Shown here: positions 1 to 8,844 of the stretch, piece by piece
How the letters are laid out: every line of letters begins with the position of its first letter
Numbering within the stretch: the stretch's first letter is position 1
NCBI GenBank assembly: GCA_949739095.1
Contig: CATIYX010000387.1
Location: forward strand, 1 to 13,367
Length of the DNA: 13,367 nt
Direction: 5' to 3'
Origin: an uncultured Clostridia bacterium
GTDB lineage: Bacteria; Bacillota; Clostridia; RUG12999
The notes under the pieces: model-generated
What the model was told of the DNA's origin: nothing
Databases searched by the model: none
Seen by the model: the letters and a program-made list of their open reading frames with translations, nothing else
Made by a program: the position numbers and the translations under genes

Positions 1-3000
1 CCGACTGTTGAAGAACTACAAGTCCTCAATGGAAGCAAGCCGGTGGAGATATTCGGCAAAACGGTTACAGCATCGAGTGAATATAGCTCCAGCTATGCGG
101 CATCAAACGTGGTAAACGGCTATACCGGAACAGACAACAGCGGACGATGGGCAGTCGGGAAAGGCGGAGATACGAATATTTGGCTGCTGATTGATATGAA
201 GACCTCCGTTTCTATTGAGTCTATTGTTCTGTATGGAAGAGGCAGTGTCATTACTGTTACACCGAATATGATTGTAGAAGGGTCGGAAAACGGATCGACT
301 TTTGAATCCATTCCATATACACTCACGACAGACCCGGCGGAGGAGCGGATTAAAACAGCAACCTTTGAACCCACCCAGATGCGGTACTTACGGCTGCGGT
401 TCCCAGATGCGGACAGCACATCAGCGACCTTGTATGAAGTTGCAGTACCAAATATTGTGGAAACAAAAGAAAAAACACCGTTGGAACTGGATTATGTGAA
501 CTTAAGTTTGGGGGATGTTAGCAAAGTAATACAGAATTTTGCCCTTCCTCAAAACGGTAATAACGGCAGCGGGATTGTCTGGAGCAGTAGTGATGATGCA
601 ATCACAGTGCAGGATAATAGCCTTGCAGTGGTTAAAAGAACAAGCAGGAATCAGACGGTCACTCTGACCGCGAACTTGACGCTGGACGGCGAGAGCATGA
701 CCAAAACATTTCTCGTGACGATTCTTGCCAGAGACGATTTGGAACCGGTGGTACTGACCTCAGATTTTTACTCCATTGACAATGAGACGGGCAGAATATG
801 GAATGTACTGAACACCGACCGTGTCGTTACCTTCTGTCAGCTGCTGGGCGGTCTGGGAGACAAGAGCGCGGTGGTCAAAGGGAGTGGGCAGACGCTTTTG
901 GGCGATGACCTGATGAGCGCGGCAGACACTCTGGAAGTCGTAAACGGCGACGAAATTACCATCTACCGTATTGAGACAACGGACACCTATGTGGCGGAGG
1001 TCTCGCCGGATGACAATTTTGCGGAGCAGTCGGATTGCAGCTACAGCGCCATGAATGCTCTATCTGCCTATCCGGCGCAGTATGCATTTGACGGCGACTA
1101 CGGCACCATGTGGGAAAGCTCCAAGAGTCCGAGCGGCGCAGAGGGGACGCCGGGTGTATGGCTGGCAGTTGATTTCGGAAAGCCGGTCTCGTTTAACTGG
1201 GTAAATTTGAACCTCTACGATATATCAGGGAAATATCCCATCAGCTATATTACGAATTGCAAAGTGATGGCAGCAGATACCCTGCCGACAGGCAACGTCA
1301 AAAATCTGAACTATTGGAATTCTGTTTCCCGTATTCTGTATGAAACGGATTCCCTGACAGAAGCGAATTTTGAAATCAAACTAGACAAATTGGAAACGGC
1401 ACGCTATCTGATTTACTACGTAGAACGTTCCACCAATCCGAATCTGGACTACGTGGGCGTATATGAAATGAGTGCAGGGCTGGATGCTACCATTTCGCTG
1501 TCTTCCACTTTCTATGAAGTTCAGGAAAACAAATTCCAGAACCTCTTTGAACTCTCGAAGGTACCGGAAGGGGAAACGCTGGATAATTTGCGTGCCCGCA
1601 TGACAATTCAAGGCGGAAGTGAAAACATCATTTGCCTGAAAAAAGACGGCTACCTGCTGGAACAGGCAGTAGAAGGGGCACAGCTTCATGTGAAATCCGA
1701 GACGGATTATAAAATTTACACCATTCGCACAGGAATCGCAAACACATTAGCGGAAGCGGCGGAATTTTTGACCTTTGAAAGACTGAGCACAGAAGCGCCG
1801 AACATGGTAACGCAGGACTTGAACCTGGTGCATAACATTGACGCATTTACCGTCCGCTATCTGTCTTCAGACAGTGCGCTGGACGCGGAGACCGGCGCGG
1901 TGACCCGCCCCAGAGTCAACGACATTCAGCTGACTTTGACGGCGGTCATCAGCGATGGCAGCGGGGAAATCCAAAAGACCTTTGATGTGGTGGTTCTGGC
2001 TGAGCCTGTGCAGCAGCCGGAAAACTTAGCGGCAGGAAAGAACGCAACAGGTTCTACCGCATGGTCGCAGGGACCGGCGAAAAATGTAACAGACGGCGAT
2101 ATGAATACCTTTTGGCAGTCACTGGGCGCGGATGCAAACAACACGGTAACCATTGACTTAGGCAAAACGACCGCCTTTAACCAAGCGCTGGTGCAGCTGG
2201 ATCCCGAGGGTATGGCAAGCTTTGTCCTGGAGGGTAGCAACGACAACAAGACCTTTACTGTCTTTGCGGAAGGTGCACAAGGGCTAAAAGAAGTGATGCC
2301 CTTTGCATTCGAGCAGGTGCAGTATCGGTATATACGGTTGCGGGCTGTTAAGACAGCAGTGGAGCCCAAATGCAGAATCTATGAAATCATGCTGTTCCGG
2401 TCTGATGATACACTTTATATTGACGCATATGAAAAAGTAAACCAGGATGCAGATAGTCTGGATTTAGGCGATTTGTCAGCGGTACGCTATGACCTTTCGC
2501 TTCCGCAAGAGGGTAGAAACGGAAGCACAATTCTGTGGTCCAGCAGCAATGAAGCGGTACTGAATAGTAGTGGAACCGTTCGCCGCGGTACACAAGATGA
2601 GCAAGTCGTGCTGACCGCGCGGATTCGGTACTGTGGTGTGGAAGTTGTGCGGACATTTGAGGCGACAGTATGCATGGCAAAAACAGCGGAGCAGGAGAAA
2701 AAAGAGATTGCGGACGCGATTTTGCTGAAAGATTTGACCACGGAATCATACAATGCCATCACGAAGGACTTGACACTACCGGCAAGCGGATTGTATCAGA
2801 CAGCGTTGAGCTGGCAGTCCTCCAATCCTGCTGTGATTTCCGATACAGGTGTTGTGACACGGCAGTCGGAGAACACAACGGTGACACTGACGGTCACATT
2901 CTCCTATGAGGGAGAAATGGTGCAAAAAACTTTTCATTTTACCGTGAAAGGAACGAACTCTAATACTGGTACCTCCAGCAGCGGAGGTGGTGGCGGAGGA

Positions 3001-3672
3001 GGAGGGGCTTCTTCCGGCGGCTCCAGTGGGAGTCTCATTCCTTCCACAAGCGGACAGTCCACCTATGCGGGTGCAGGACAGTATACACCGGGCAACGGAG
3101 TACAGGACACGACAGAGCAAAACAGCGCCTTTTACGACCTCGCCCAGCACGAGTGGGCGCAGCCCTATATTGAAGTCCTGTTTCAAATGGGAATTGTTGG
3201 TGGGGTAGGCGACGGACAATTTGAGCCGGAACGGCTTGTTACACGGGAAGAATTCATTAAAATGGCAGTACTTGCCTTTGACATTCCGCTTGGTGGTGAA
3301 GATATTCCCTTTGCGGACTGTGGCTTAGAGGAATGGTACACGCCTTATGTGGCGGCAGCCTATAAAAACGGAATCATCAAAGGCATCAGCGACCAGGCAT
3401 TCGGCATTGGCGAAACCATCACCCGACAGGATATGATGGTGATTGGATATAATCTTCTTGCACTGCGCGGCGAAGCGCCGGCAGAAGTAGACGGTCATCC
3501 GGATTTTGACGATTGGGACCAAGTGGGCGGTTATGCTGCTAAGCAGGTAGGCGCGCTGACCAGTCAAGGATATATTAATGGTGTGAGCGATACGGAACTG
3601 TCACCGCAGACGGGCGCGACACGAGCCCAAAGCAGTAAATTCATTTGTGCGCTGAAACACTGGGGCGCCTGA
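1..3672 (+). CDS. Large modular surface protein, 5'-truncated: F5/8C and Ig-like domains with C-terminal SLH triplet
   Basis: The frame is open from base 1, so the start, signal peptide and any N-terminal catalytic domain lie outside the window; a GTG at 43 is in frame but falls at the edge of a domain and is unlikely to be the start. Of 1223 visible residues, the order is: F5/8 type C (discoidin-like) about 15-150; atrophied bacterial Ig-like 159-245; unassigned module A 250-334; F5/8C 338-492; a second copy of module A 494-579; Ig-like 580-667; F5/8C 672-801; two Ig-like 802-893 and 897-985; Gly/Ser-rich linker 986-1042; three SLH repeats 1044-1223. The Ig modules share a W-S-S-S type core (IVWSSSDD, ILWSSSNE, LSWQSSNP; YLSSDS in the second). 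The SLH repeats carry TREE, TRQD and TRAQ at the TRAE position, so wall-polymer binding looks intact. Inferred role: wall-anchored glycan binding or adhesion. It is first in a probable three-gene operon. Domain names come from recognition by eye. Confidence 0.88.
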   Translation, partial: PTVEELQVLNGSKPVEIFGKTVTASSEYSSSYAASNVVNGYTGTDNSGRWAVGKGGDTNIWLLIDMKTSVSIESIVLYGRGSVITVTPNMIVEGSENGSTFESIPYTLTTDPAEERIKTATFEPTQMRYLRLRFPDADSTSATLYEVAVPNIVETKEKTPLELDYVNLSLGDVSKVIQNFALPQNGNNGSGIVWSSSDDAITVQDNSLAVVKRTSRNQTVTLTANLTLDGESMTKTFLVTILARDDLEPVVLTSDFYSIDNETGRIWNVLNTDRVVTFCQLLGGLGDKSAVVKGSGQTLLGDDLMSAADTLEVVNGDEITIYRIETTDTYVAEVSPDDNFAEQSDCSYSAMNALSAYPAQYAFDGDYGTMWESSKSPSGAEGTPGVWLAVDFGKPVSFNWVNLNLYDISGKYPISYITNCKVMAADTLPTGNVKNLNYWNSVSRILYETDSLTEANFEIKLDKLETARYLIYYVERSTNPNLDYVGVYEMSAGLDATISLSSTFYEVQENKFQNLFELSKVPEGETLDNLRARMTIQGGSENIICLKKDGYLLEQAVEGAQLHVKSETDYKIYTIRTGIANTLAEAAEFLTFERLSTEAPNMVTQDLNLVHNIDAFTVRYLSSDSALDAETGAVTRPRVNDIQLTLTAVISDGSGEIQKTFDVVVLAEPVQQPENLAAGKNATGSTAWSQGPAKNVTDGDMNTFWQSLGADANNTVTIDLGKTTAFNQALVQLDPEGMASFVLEGSNDNKTFTVFAEGAQGLKEVMPFAFEQVQYRYIRLRAVKTAVEPKCRIYEIMLFRSDDTLYIDAYEKVNQDADSLDLGDLSAVRYDLSLPQEGRNGSTILWSSSNEAVLNSSGTVRRGTQDEQVVLTARIRYCGVEVVRTFEATVCMAKTAEQEKKEIADAILLKDLTTESYNAITKDLTLPASGLYQTALSWQSSNPAVISDTGVVTRQSENTTVTLTVTFSYEGEMVQKTFHFTVKGTNSNTGTSSSGGGGGGGGASSGGSSGSLIPSTSGQSTYAGAGQYTPGNGVQDTTEQNSAFYDLAQHEWAQPYIEVLFQMGIVGGVGDGQFEPERLVTREEFIKMAVLAFDIPLGGEDIPFADCGLEEWYTPYVAAAYKNGIIKGISDQAFGIGETITRQDMMVIGYNLLALRGEAPAEVDGHPDFDDWDQVGGYAAKQVGALTSQGYINGVSDTELSPQTGATRAQSSKFICALKHWGA

Positions 3673-3697
3673 TACCGTGAGAAAATTGGATTCAGAA

Positions 3698-3704
3698 AGG
3701 AAGG
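3698..3704 (+). promoter_or_regulatory. Ribosome binding site of the second gene; decides the start
   Basis: AGGAAGG lies 5 bases before ATG 3710. It favours that ATG over the in-frame GTG at 3677, which has no comparable site and would put a charged 11-residue extension before the signal peptide. Confidence 0.8.
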
Positions 3705-3709
3705 TTTTT

Positions 3710-6346
3710 ATGTTGAAACGAATAGGCGCGGCGCTTCTGGTGTTGGCACTGTCTTGTCAGATGGTGTTTGCGGCGGGAAGCGGAAGCGGCGACAGCGCAC
3801 TGGACGATGCGCTGAAGCGTCTGGCAGTGTTTCAAATATTGCCATATGCGGAGGAAGACTTTGATGGTACGGCGTTTCTGACCCGCGGCGAGTTTTGCCG
3901 CTGGATTATTAGCGCCACAATGCTAAAATCGGAAGAAATGCTGCCAAGCAGCCCGATTCATTTTGCGGATGTACCGGACAGCCATCCGTATGCCAAGTAT
4001 ATTTTAACGGCATATCAGTTGGGCTATGTTTCGGGTGAACCGGACGGCGTGTTTGCGCCGGATGAAAGTATCACCTATGCCCAGGCAATCAAAATTATGT
4101 TACAGCGTCTGGGCTACGGCCCCCTTGCCGCGGAAAGGGGCGGATATCCGGACGGATACATCTATTTTGCAGCCGATACTAAGATAACGAAAGGTATCAC
4201 ATACAGCAGCGAAAACCCAATTACCAAACGGGACGCAGCGGTCATGATGGACCGGATGTTGGACGTGAAATTGGTAGAACAACGGGAATTGGGTTATACG
4301 ATAGGGGATGATACCTTGTTTGAAATGCTTTCAGAACAGATGGGAACCACATTGCTGGAAGGAACGGTCACTGCCAATGAGGTTTCCAGTATTGGTGGCG
4401 GACCGCTTCCGGAGGAAGGGTATGTATTCATTGACGGAGAACGGTTCTATGCGGGGCTGACCAATGCGGCAGATTATCTCGGCTACAAAGTGTCGTATAG
4501 CTTTCAATATGATAGAGACTATGACGAGTATACACTCCTTACCGTTGAGCCGGTCAAGAGGTGTGAACAAATTGTTATTACATCAGAAGATATTATTTCA
4601 TCTACCCGAAATTCCATTACCTATTATGATGAAGAAGGTAAAAAGAGAACTATCACGCTGAGTCAGGACGCTATCGTGATTCGCAACGGTGTCTATACAC
4701 CTGTGCGGGATGAGTCCATGTTTGCGCTGGATTTCGGGCAGGTCACGGTAGTAGCGCCTACGGGAAGCGACTATACTCTGGCATTGGTGCAGGAATACCG
4801 TCACTATAAAGTTGACAAAGTAGATTCTAAATATAACCGTATCTATTTGCGGCAAGAACTCTATAGCAACTTGTTTCATGGAAAGGATTATATCCAACTA
4901 TATGATGAAGATAAGGACGATACGGGCGACCTGTATATCATAGAAGACCGACAGGGCAACCGCATTGATATTTCCTCCATTGGTGAAGGCGCAATCATTG
5001 CCGTGCAGTATTCAGAAGAGGATATGGAAGGACATTCTAACCGGGTCATTCTGACTGACCAGGTCAGCGGAACCATTGAGGTAATCAGCGACGATTCAGT
5101 AACGCTGGATGGCGTAGAATTTGAAATATCAGCGCCCAGTATGGAGAAATGGGCAAACTTGACATTGGAAATCGGTAGCGTTAAAAGTTTCTATCTGGAC
5201 TATTATGGAAGAATTGCAGACGAGGTCATAGACCCCGACCAGGAACGGAACTTTGCGTATCTCACGGAAACCTACGGCTATTTGCTGAACGTTTCCGGAG
5301 GAATGCTCAGCAAAGGGCAGGTACAGTTGGCGCTGAATTCCATGGCAAACAGAAATGGCGTTAGTATCCAGATATTTGATTTGGCGGATAAAGTCACAGT
5401 AGATGGTACGCGCTGCAGCAGTTCGGGCACAGCAGAGCTGCTCAAACCATATTTATATACGCCTTTGCGTTTTACTGTCAACCAGAATGGAGAGGTTAGC
5501 AAAATCTATCTGGGACAGCCCTATGGTGAGAAAAAAGCACGGAAGTATTCGCTGAAAAACGCCAGCTTTGGCGGCGATTTTTACATCAATCAGCGCACCA
5601 GTGTCTTTTTTGTTCCATCCTCCAACAGCGTGGCAGACATGCAGAATATGCTCTATACGCCAATTTTAAACGGAAACACCTTTTTGGTGACAGCGTATGA
5701 CATCAGTGACAAAGGGGTGGCTAGCGCTATTGTCATTGAGACGGATCCGAATCCGGTATCCAGCGTGACTCAAATCAACACAGCGGGCGCATTTTCTATC
5801 TATCAATCCACGATTCAATACGTGGATGAAGATGGAGAGTCAAGAATAAAACTAGTACTGTATACCAGCGGACGGGTGCAGACGATTGATGTCATGGACA
5901 ATGAAACCGTGCTGGGGCAGGCGCGAAGCATGAAGGCGGGCGATGTGTTCCAGTATGCCACCAACATTTATGGCGAGATTGGTAGAATTGGTGTAGTTGG
6001 CAACATCTACAGCGATACGTTAAGCGATAATTTGAACGGCAGCATTGGGGTAATACGGGGTGTTATCACCAATGATACATCAGAATATGATTCTGCCTAT
6101 AAGCTGAAAGAAACCATCACTGTATCGGACGGAACCAGCAGCAGAACCCTAACGACCTATAGCCAGGCGGATTCCATCAACTCGTCGGTTGCCGTGGTAG
6201 AACAGGGAAGCAAGCTGGAGCTGTCTGCTGGTGGATTTGCAGATTTGTGGTCTTCCGCAAACGCACCGAACGGAAAAGGCGTTTTAGTCTATGCTATTTA
6301 TAAAACATCCGACAACAGTGCAAGGCAAATCTATGTGATAGAATAG
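3710..6346 (+). CDS. Secreted SLH-domain protein with long beta-rich C-terminus of unknown function
   Basis: The 878-residue product from ATG 3710 has a clear signal peptide (Lys/Arg start, hydrophobic core, likely cut after VFA at 21). Three SLH repeats follow: about 34-72, 84-135 and 146-186. At the conserved TRAE position they read TRGE (58-61), TYAQ (122-125) and TKRD (172-175), so only the first keeps the arginine in place. The rest, about 215-878, matches no family I can name. It looks beta-rich and seems built from diverged modules with a pattern of Gly-Thr/Tyr-(hydrophobic), a Val-x-Gly strand pair and a 'YLDYYGRI' type strand, for example from 218, 454 and 523. No catalytic motif is visible. 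The gene follows the upstream stop by 37 bases and precedes the next start by 12, so it is the middle gene of an operon. Inferred role: a structural S-layer or wall-associated protein. Secretion and SLH content are sure; the function is unknown. Confidence 0.9.
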   Translation: MLKRIGAALLVLALSCQMVFAAGSGSGDSALDDALKRLAVFQILPYAEEDFDGTAFLTRGEFCRWIISATMLKSEEMLPSSPIHFADVPDSHPYAKYILTAYQLGYVSGEPDGVFAPDESITYAQAIKIMLQRLGYGPLAAERGGYPDGYIYFAADTKITKGITYSSENPITKRDAAVMMDRMLDVKLVEQRELGYTIGDDTLFEMLSEQMGTTLLEGTVTANEVSSIGGGPLPEEGYVFIDGERFYAGLTNAADYLGYKVSYSFQYDRDYDEYTLLTVEPVKRCEQIVITSEDIISSTRNSITYYDEEGKKRTITLSQDAIVIRNGVYTPVRDESMFALDFGQVTVVAPTGSDYTLALVQEYRHYKVDKVDSKYNRIYLRQELYSNLFHGKDYIQLYDEDKDDTGDLYIIEDRQGNRIDISSIGEGAIIAVQYSEEDMEGHSNRVILTDQVSGTIEVISDDSVTLDGVEFEISAPSMEKWANLTLEIGSVKSFYLDYYGRIADEVIDPDQERNFAYLTETYGYLLNVSGGMLSKGQVQLALNSMANRNGVSIQIFDLADKVTVDGTRCSSSGTAELLKPYLYTPLRFTVNQNGEVSKIYLGQPYGEKKARKYSLKNASFGGDFYINQRTSVFFVPSSNSVADMQNMLYTPILNGNTFLVTAYDISDKGVASAIVIETDPNPVSSVTQINTAGAFSIYQSTIQYVDEDGESRIKLVLYTSGRVQTIDVMDNETVLGQARSMKAGDVFQYATNIYGEIGRIGVVGNIYSDTLSDNLNGSIGVIRGVITNDTSEYDSAYKLKETITVSDGTSSRTLTTYSQADSINSSVAVVEQGSKLELSAGGFADLWSSANAPNGKGVLVYAIYKTSDNSARQIYVIE

Positions 6347-6350
6347 GAGG
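6344..6350 (+). promoter_or_regulatory. Ribosome binding site overlapping the upstream stop codon
   Basis: TAGGAGG contains the TAG stop of the second gene and sits 8 bases before the GTG start at 6359. This arrangement indicates translational coupling between the second and third genes and supports GTG as a true start. Confidence 0.8.
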
Positions 6351-6358
6351 CGGCGCAG

Positions 6359-8686
6359 GTGAAGAAAAAATCAATAATAGCGTTGCTTTTGGCGGCTTGC
6401 TGTTTCCTTGCTGCCGCACCGCAATGGACAGTGCCCGGCAGTCCGGGCATTCCCAACGTGTTTGCAGAAGAGGAAGGCGAAGAACCCGAGCCGGATATAG
6501 GAGATGATACAGAATTGGATACCTATCCGGATGATTGGGAAAACAATATGTTTGACGATATTTCCGATCAGGAGCTGCTGGAAGAAATGGTGGAGGAAGC
6601 ACGGTATTATATCATATATGTGCAGTCTATGGAGGCGACGGAAAATCAGCAGGATATCATAAAAGAATTACAGGAGATGCTGACGCGTGCCGAACAAATT
6701 TTGCAGCAGGAAAGAATCTCGGACTACCGAAACCAAGCGAACCGCATACAAACTACACTGGAAAGGCTTCTGGAAACTATGAGCGGACAAAAGCATTTGT
6801 CCAACCGTCAGGGCTTTGGACTGATGATTAATGATGATAATGTAGACTTGAAAATCGGCGAGCCATATGTGCGTTATTTTGAGCAGGGTTATCCCAGCTT
6901 GATTGTTGTACCTTATTATGAAGGCACGCTGGAATATGATGTGATTTTCCATCATGCTGGTGGAGAGACGGAAGTGCTCTATCACAAGGAGCCGTGGAAA
7001 GCGGAAATCAACCTGAACAATGTGGTGAAAATACCGCTTCAGCTGAAAACAAGGGGCTGGCATGAGGTGCGGTTCAAACTGAACGCCGAGGGACAATATC
7101 CCTATTATGACTCCATCCATTTTTATGCACAGGCAGCGGGTTATCACAAGCCGGCAGGCAGTGCGGATTCTCTGTTTGTGGACGAGACAGGCGCACTGCA
7201 ATATGTACCGGACTATAAAGGGAACCATATCATGGACTATTCCACCGTGGGATATGAACATGGCGAGAAGGAACCGCCTATTGTGGAAGAAAAAGTTACT
7301 GTGTCTCCTTCCTATTCAGGAGATGACTGGGCGCGGATACAAGCCGCGATTGATAAAGTATCGGCAATGCCGCTGGATGAAAACGGTTTCCGGGGCGCTG
7401 TGGTTTTAAAACAGGGAGTCTATCAGGTTTCCAAGACGCTAAATATTAACGCCAGCGGCGTGGTTCTCCGGGGAGAATACTGTGAGAACGGAGCGGGCGA
7501 GCCAATGGAAAAAGCGGTTATCCGTTCGACCCAAAACAGCGAAACAGAATGTGTGCTGATAGACGGCGGAAAAAGTATTTCGGTAAACAGCGCGACCAGT
7601 GTAGGCATTTTGAATCAATACGTTCCCTTTGGCTGTGATGAAGTCTTTGTGGAAAACACGCGTGGCTATCAGGTGGGGGACAGCGTAGTGGTTCGGGTAA
7701 GTTTTGATATGAAATGGATTCAGGAGACAGGACATGACCTGTTGGTACGCGATGGCGAAAGCCAGGCATGGCCGCCGTTTTCTGTGGATTTTGAAAGAAT
7801 GGTGACAGGCGTAACTGAAAATACCATTCAATTAGATGTACCCATTGCCACCAATATCGACAGCAAATTGCAGACAGGGGAAATTATTCGTTGTACGGAA
7901 AACCGGATTGAGCATACCGGTGTGGAAAATATCCAATTTGTTGCCGGAACGGATATCCTTTCTGCGACAGGAGACTCCAAAATGGAGACGAGCGGATACT
8001 TTATTTCGGAAGAGCGCGCTTCCTGTGCCGTCTGCTTCAACAACGTAAAAAATGCCTGGGCGCGGGATTTGGACATTCAATATTTTGACAAGGGTGTGAT
8101 GTTCGGGCGCGGAGCAAAATATTGTACCGGACGGGATTTAACTTACCGGGTACCATCGTCCATCATCACAGGTGGACGCAGATATCCGTTTTATACGGAA
8201 GGACAGTCTACTTTATTTACAAGGTGTACCGCGCAGGATGCCCGTCACGCCTATTCGTTAGGCTCGCGGGTGCCGGGACCCAACGTGTTCCATCGGTGTT
8301 ATTCCACAAACAACTATGGTTTGAGCGAACCGCATCACCGGTGGTCCATGGGTGGATTATATGACAATGTTCAGGCAGATTTAGGGCTTTATAACCGACA
8401 GAGTCTGGGAACCGGTCACGGTTGGGCGGCAGCATGGTATGTGGCATGGAACACGGAAAATGCCTTGACCATTCAAACCCCACCCACGGCGCAAAATTAT
8501 AGCATTGGACATGTGGGCACAACGCCAACGCCGCCCTATACGACAGATATGCCGCAACACTTTGAGCTGCTGGGAACCCATGCTTCGCTGGAGAGCTTAT
8601 ATGAATATGAACTGGAGCAACGAATTGGCAAGGAACAACTCGATAAAGTGTTTGCCCGCGCAGAATATCCCGTAGTGAAAAAATAG
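6359..8686 (+). CDS. Exported right-handed beta-helix protein, pectate-lyase superfamily type
   Basis: The 775-residue product starts at GTG with a strong ribosome binding site. The N-terminus is an export signal; it holds both a lipobox-like LAAC (11-14) and a later VFA-E site (34-37), so the protein may be lipid-anchored or released. Then come an acidic stretch (37-70), a predicted coiled coil (68-141), a beta-sandwich-like region (150-258) and, from about 293, the beta-helix part. This part opens with DYSTVGY (293-299), then GDDWARIQAAID and GFRGAVVLKQGVYQVS, a pattern I associate with the pectate-lyase superfamily beta-helix proteins. Near the C-terminus are HHRW (659-662) and GTGHGW (684-689), which recur in uncharacterised members of that group and may line the active site. 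No SLH repeat is present, unlike in the other surface proteins here. Substrate and reaction (lyase, hydrolase or epimerase) cannot be told. It is last in the operon before the terminator. Confidence 0.87.
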   Translation: MKKKSIIALLLAACCFLAAAPQWTVPGSPGIPNVFAEEEGEEPEPDIGDDTELDTYPDDWENNMFDDISDQELLEEMVEEARYYIIYVQSMEATENQQDIIKELQEMLTRAEQILQQERISDYRNQANRIQTTLERLLETMSGQKHLSNRQGFGLMINDDNVDLKIGEPYVRYFEQGYPSLIVVPYYEGTLEYDVIFHHAGGETEVLYHKEPWKAEINLNNVVKIPLQLKTRGWHEVRFKLNAEGQYPYYDSIHFYAQAAGYHKPAGSADSLFVDETGALQYVPDYKGNHIMDYSTVGYEHGEKEPPIVEEKVTVSPSYSGDDWARIQAAIDKVSAMPLDENGFRGAVVLKQGVYQVSKTLNINASGVVLRGEYCENGAGEPMEKAVIRSTQNSETECVLIDGGKSISVNSATSVGILNQYVPFGCDEVFVENTRGYQVGDSVVVRVSFDMKWIQETGHDLLVRDGESQAWPPFSVDFERMVTGVTENTIQLDVPIATNIDSKLQTGEIIRCTENRIEHTGVENIQFVAGTDILSATGDSKMETSGYFISEERASCAVCFNNVKNAWARDLDIQYFDKGVMFGRGAKYCTGRDLTYRVPSSIITGGRRYPFYTEGQSTLFTRCTAQDARHAYSLGSRVPGPNVFHRCYSTNNYGLSEPHHRWSMGGLYDNVQADLGLYNRQSLGTGHGWAAAWYVAWNTENALTIQTPPTAQNYSIGHVGTTPTPPYTTDMPQHFELLGTHASLESLYEYELEQRIGKEQLDKVFARAEYPVVKK

Positions 8687-8754
8687 GGAAAAAACAAAGG
8701 TTGCATTGAAAATAAAGCTGTGAAAGCATAAGAATCAAAGGTCTAAAAAGAGAA

Positions 8755-8800
8755 CGTGCCGCACAGATTGTTGTTCACAACCTGTACGGCACGATTTTTT
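8755..8800. terminator. Rho-independent terminator, probably bidirectional
   Basis: CGTGCCG-C-ACAG at 8755-8766 pairs with CTGT-A-CGGCACG at 8782-8793 with one C/A mismatch, and inner TTGT/ACAA bases can extend the stem. On the + strand a run of six T follows at 8795-8800, ending the three-gene operon. On the - strand the same stem is followed by TTCTCTTTTT, suited to ending the convergent gene that stops at 8845. Confidence 0.85.
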
Positions 8801-8844
8801 ATCATATATAACGCTGCAATGAAATGTTACTATTTTGCAGATGC

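Noticed and set aside
2956..3050. Gly-rich GGT/GGA tract as a DNA repeat of interest
   Set aside because: It is a typical flexible Gly/Ser linker before SLH domains in Clostridia surface proteins.
3677..3709. GTG 3677 as start of the second gene
   Set aside because: It lacks a ribosome binding site and adds a charged extension before a clear signal peptide. ATG 3710 has AGGAAGG at good spacing.
3746..3763. Lipobox-like ALSC in the second gene's signal peptide
   Set aside because: Position -3 is Ala and -2 Leu, a poor lipobox, and a standard VFA-A cleavage site follows directly. The SLH repeats already provide anchoring.
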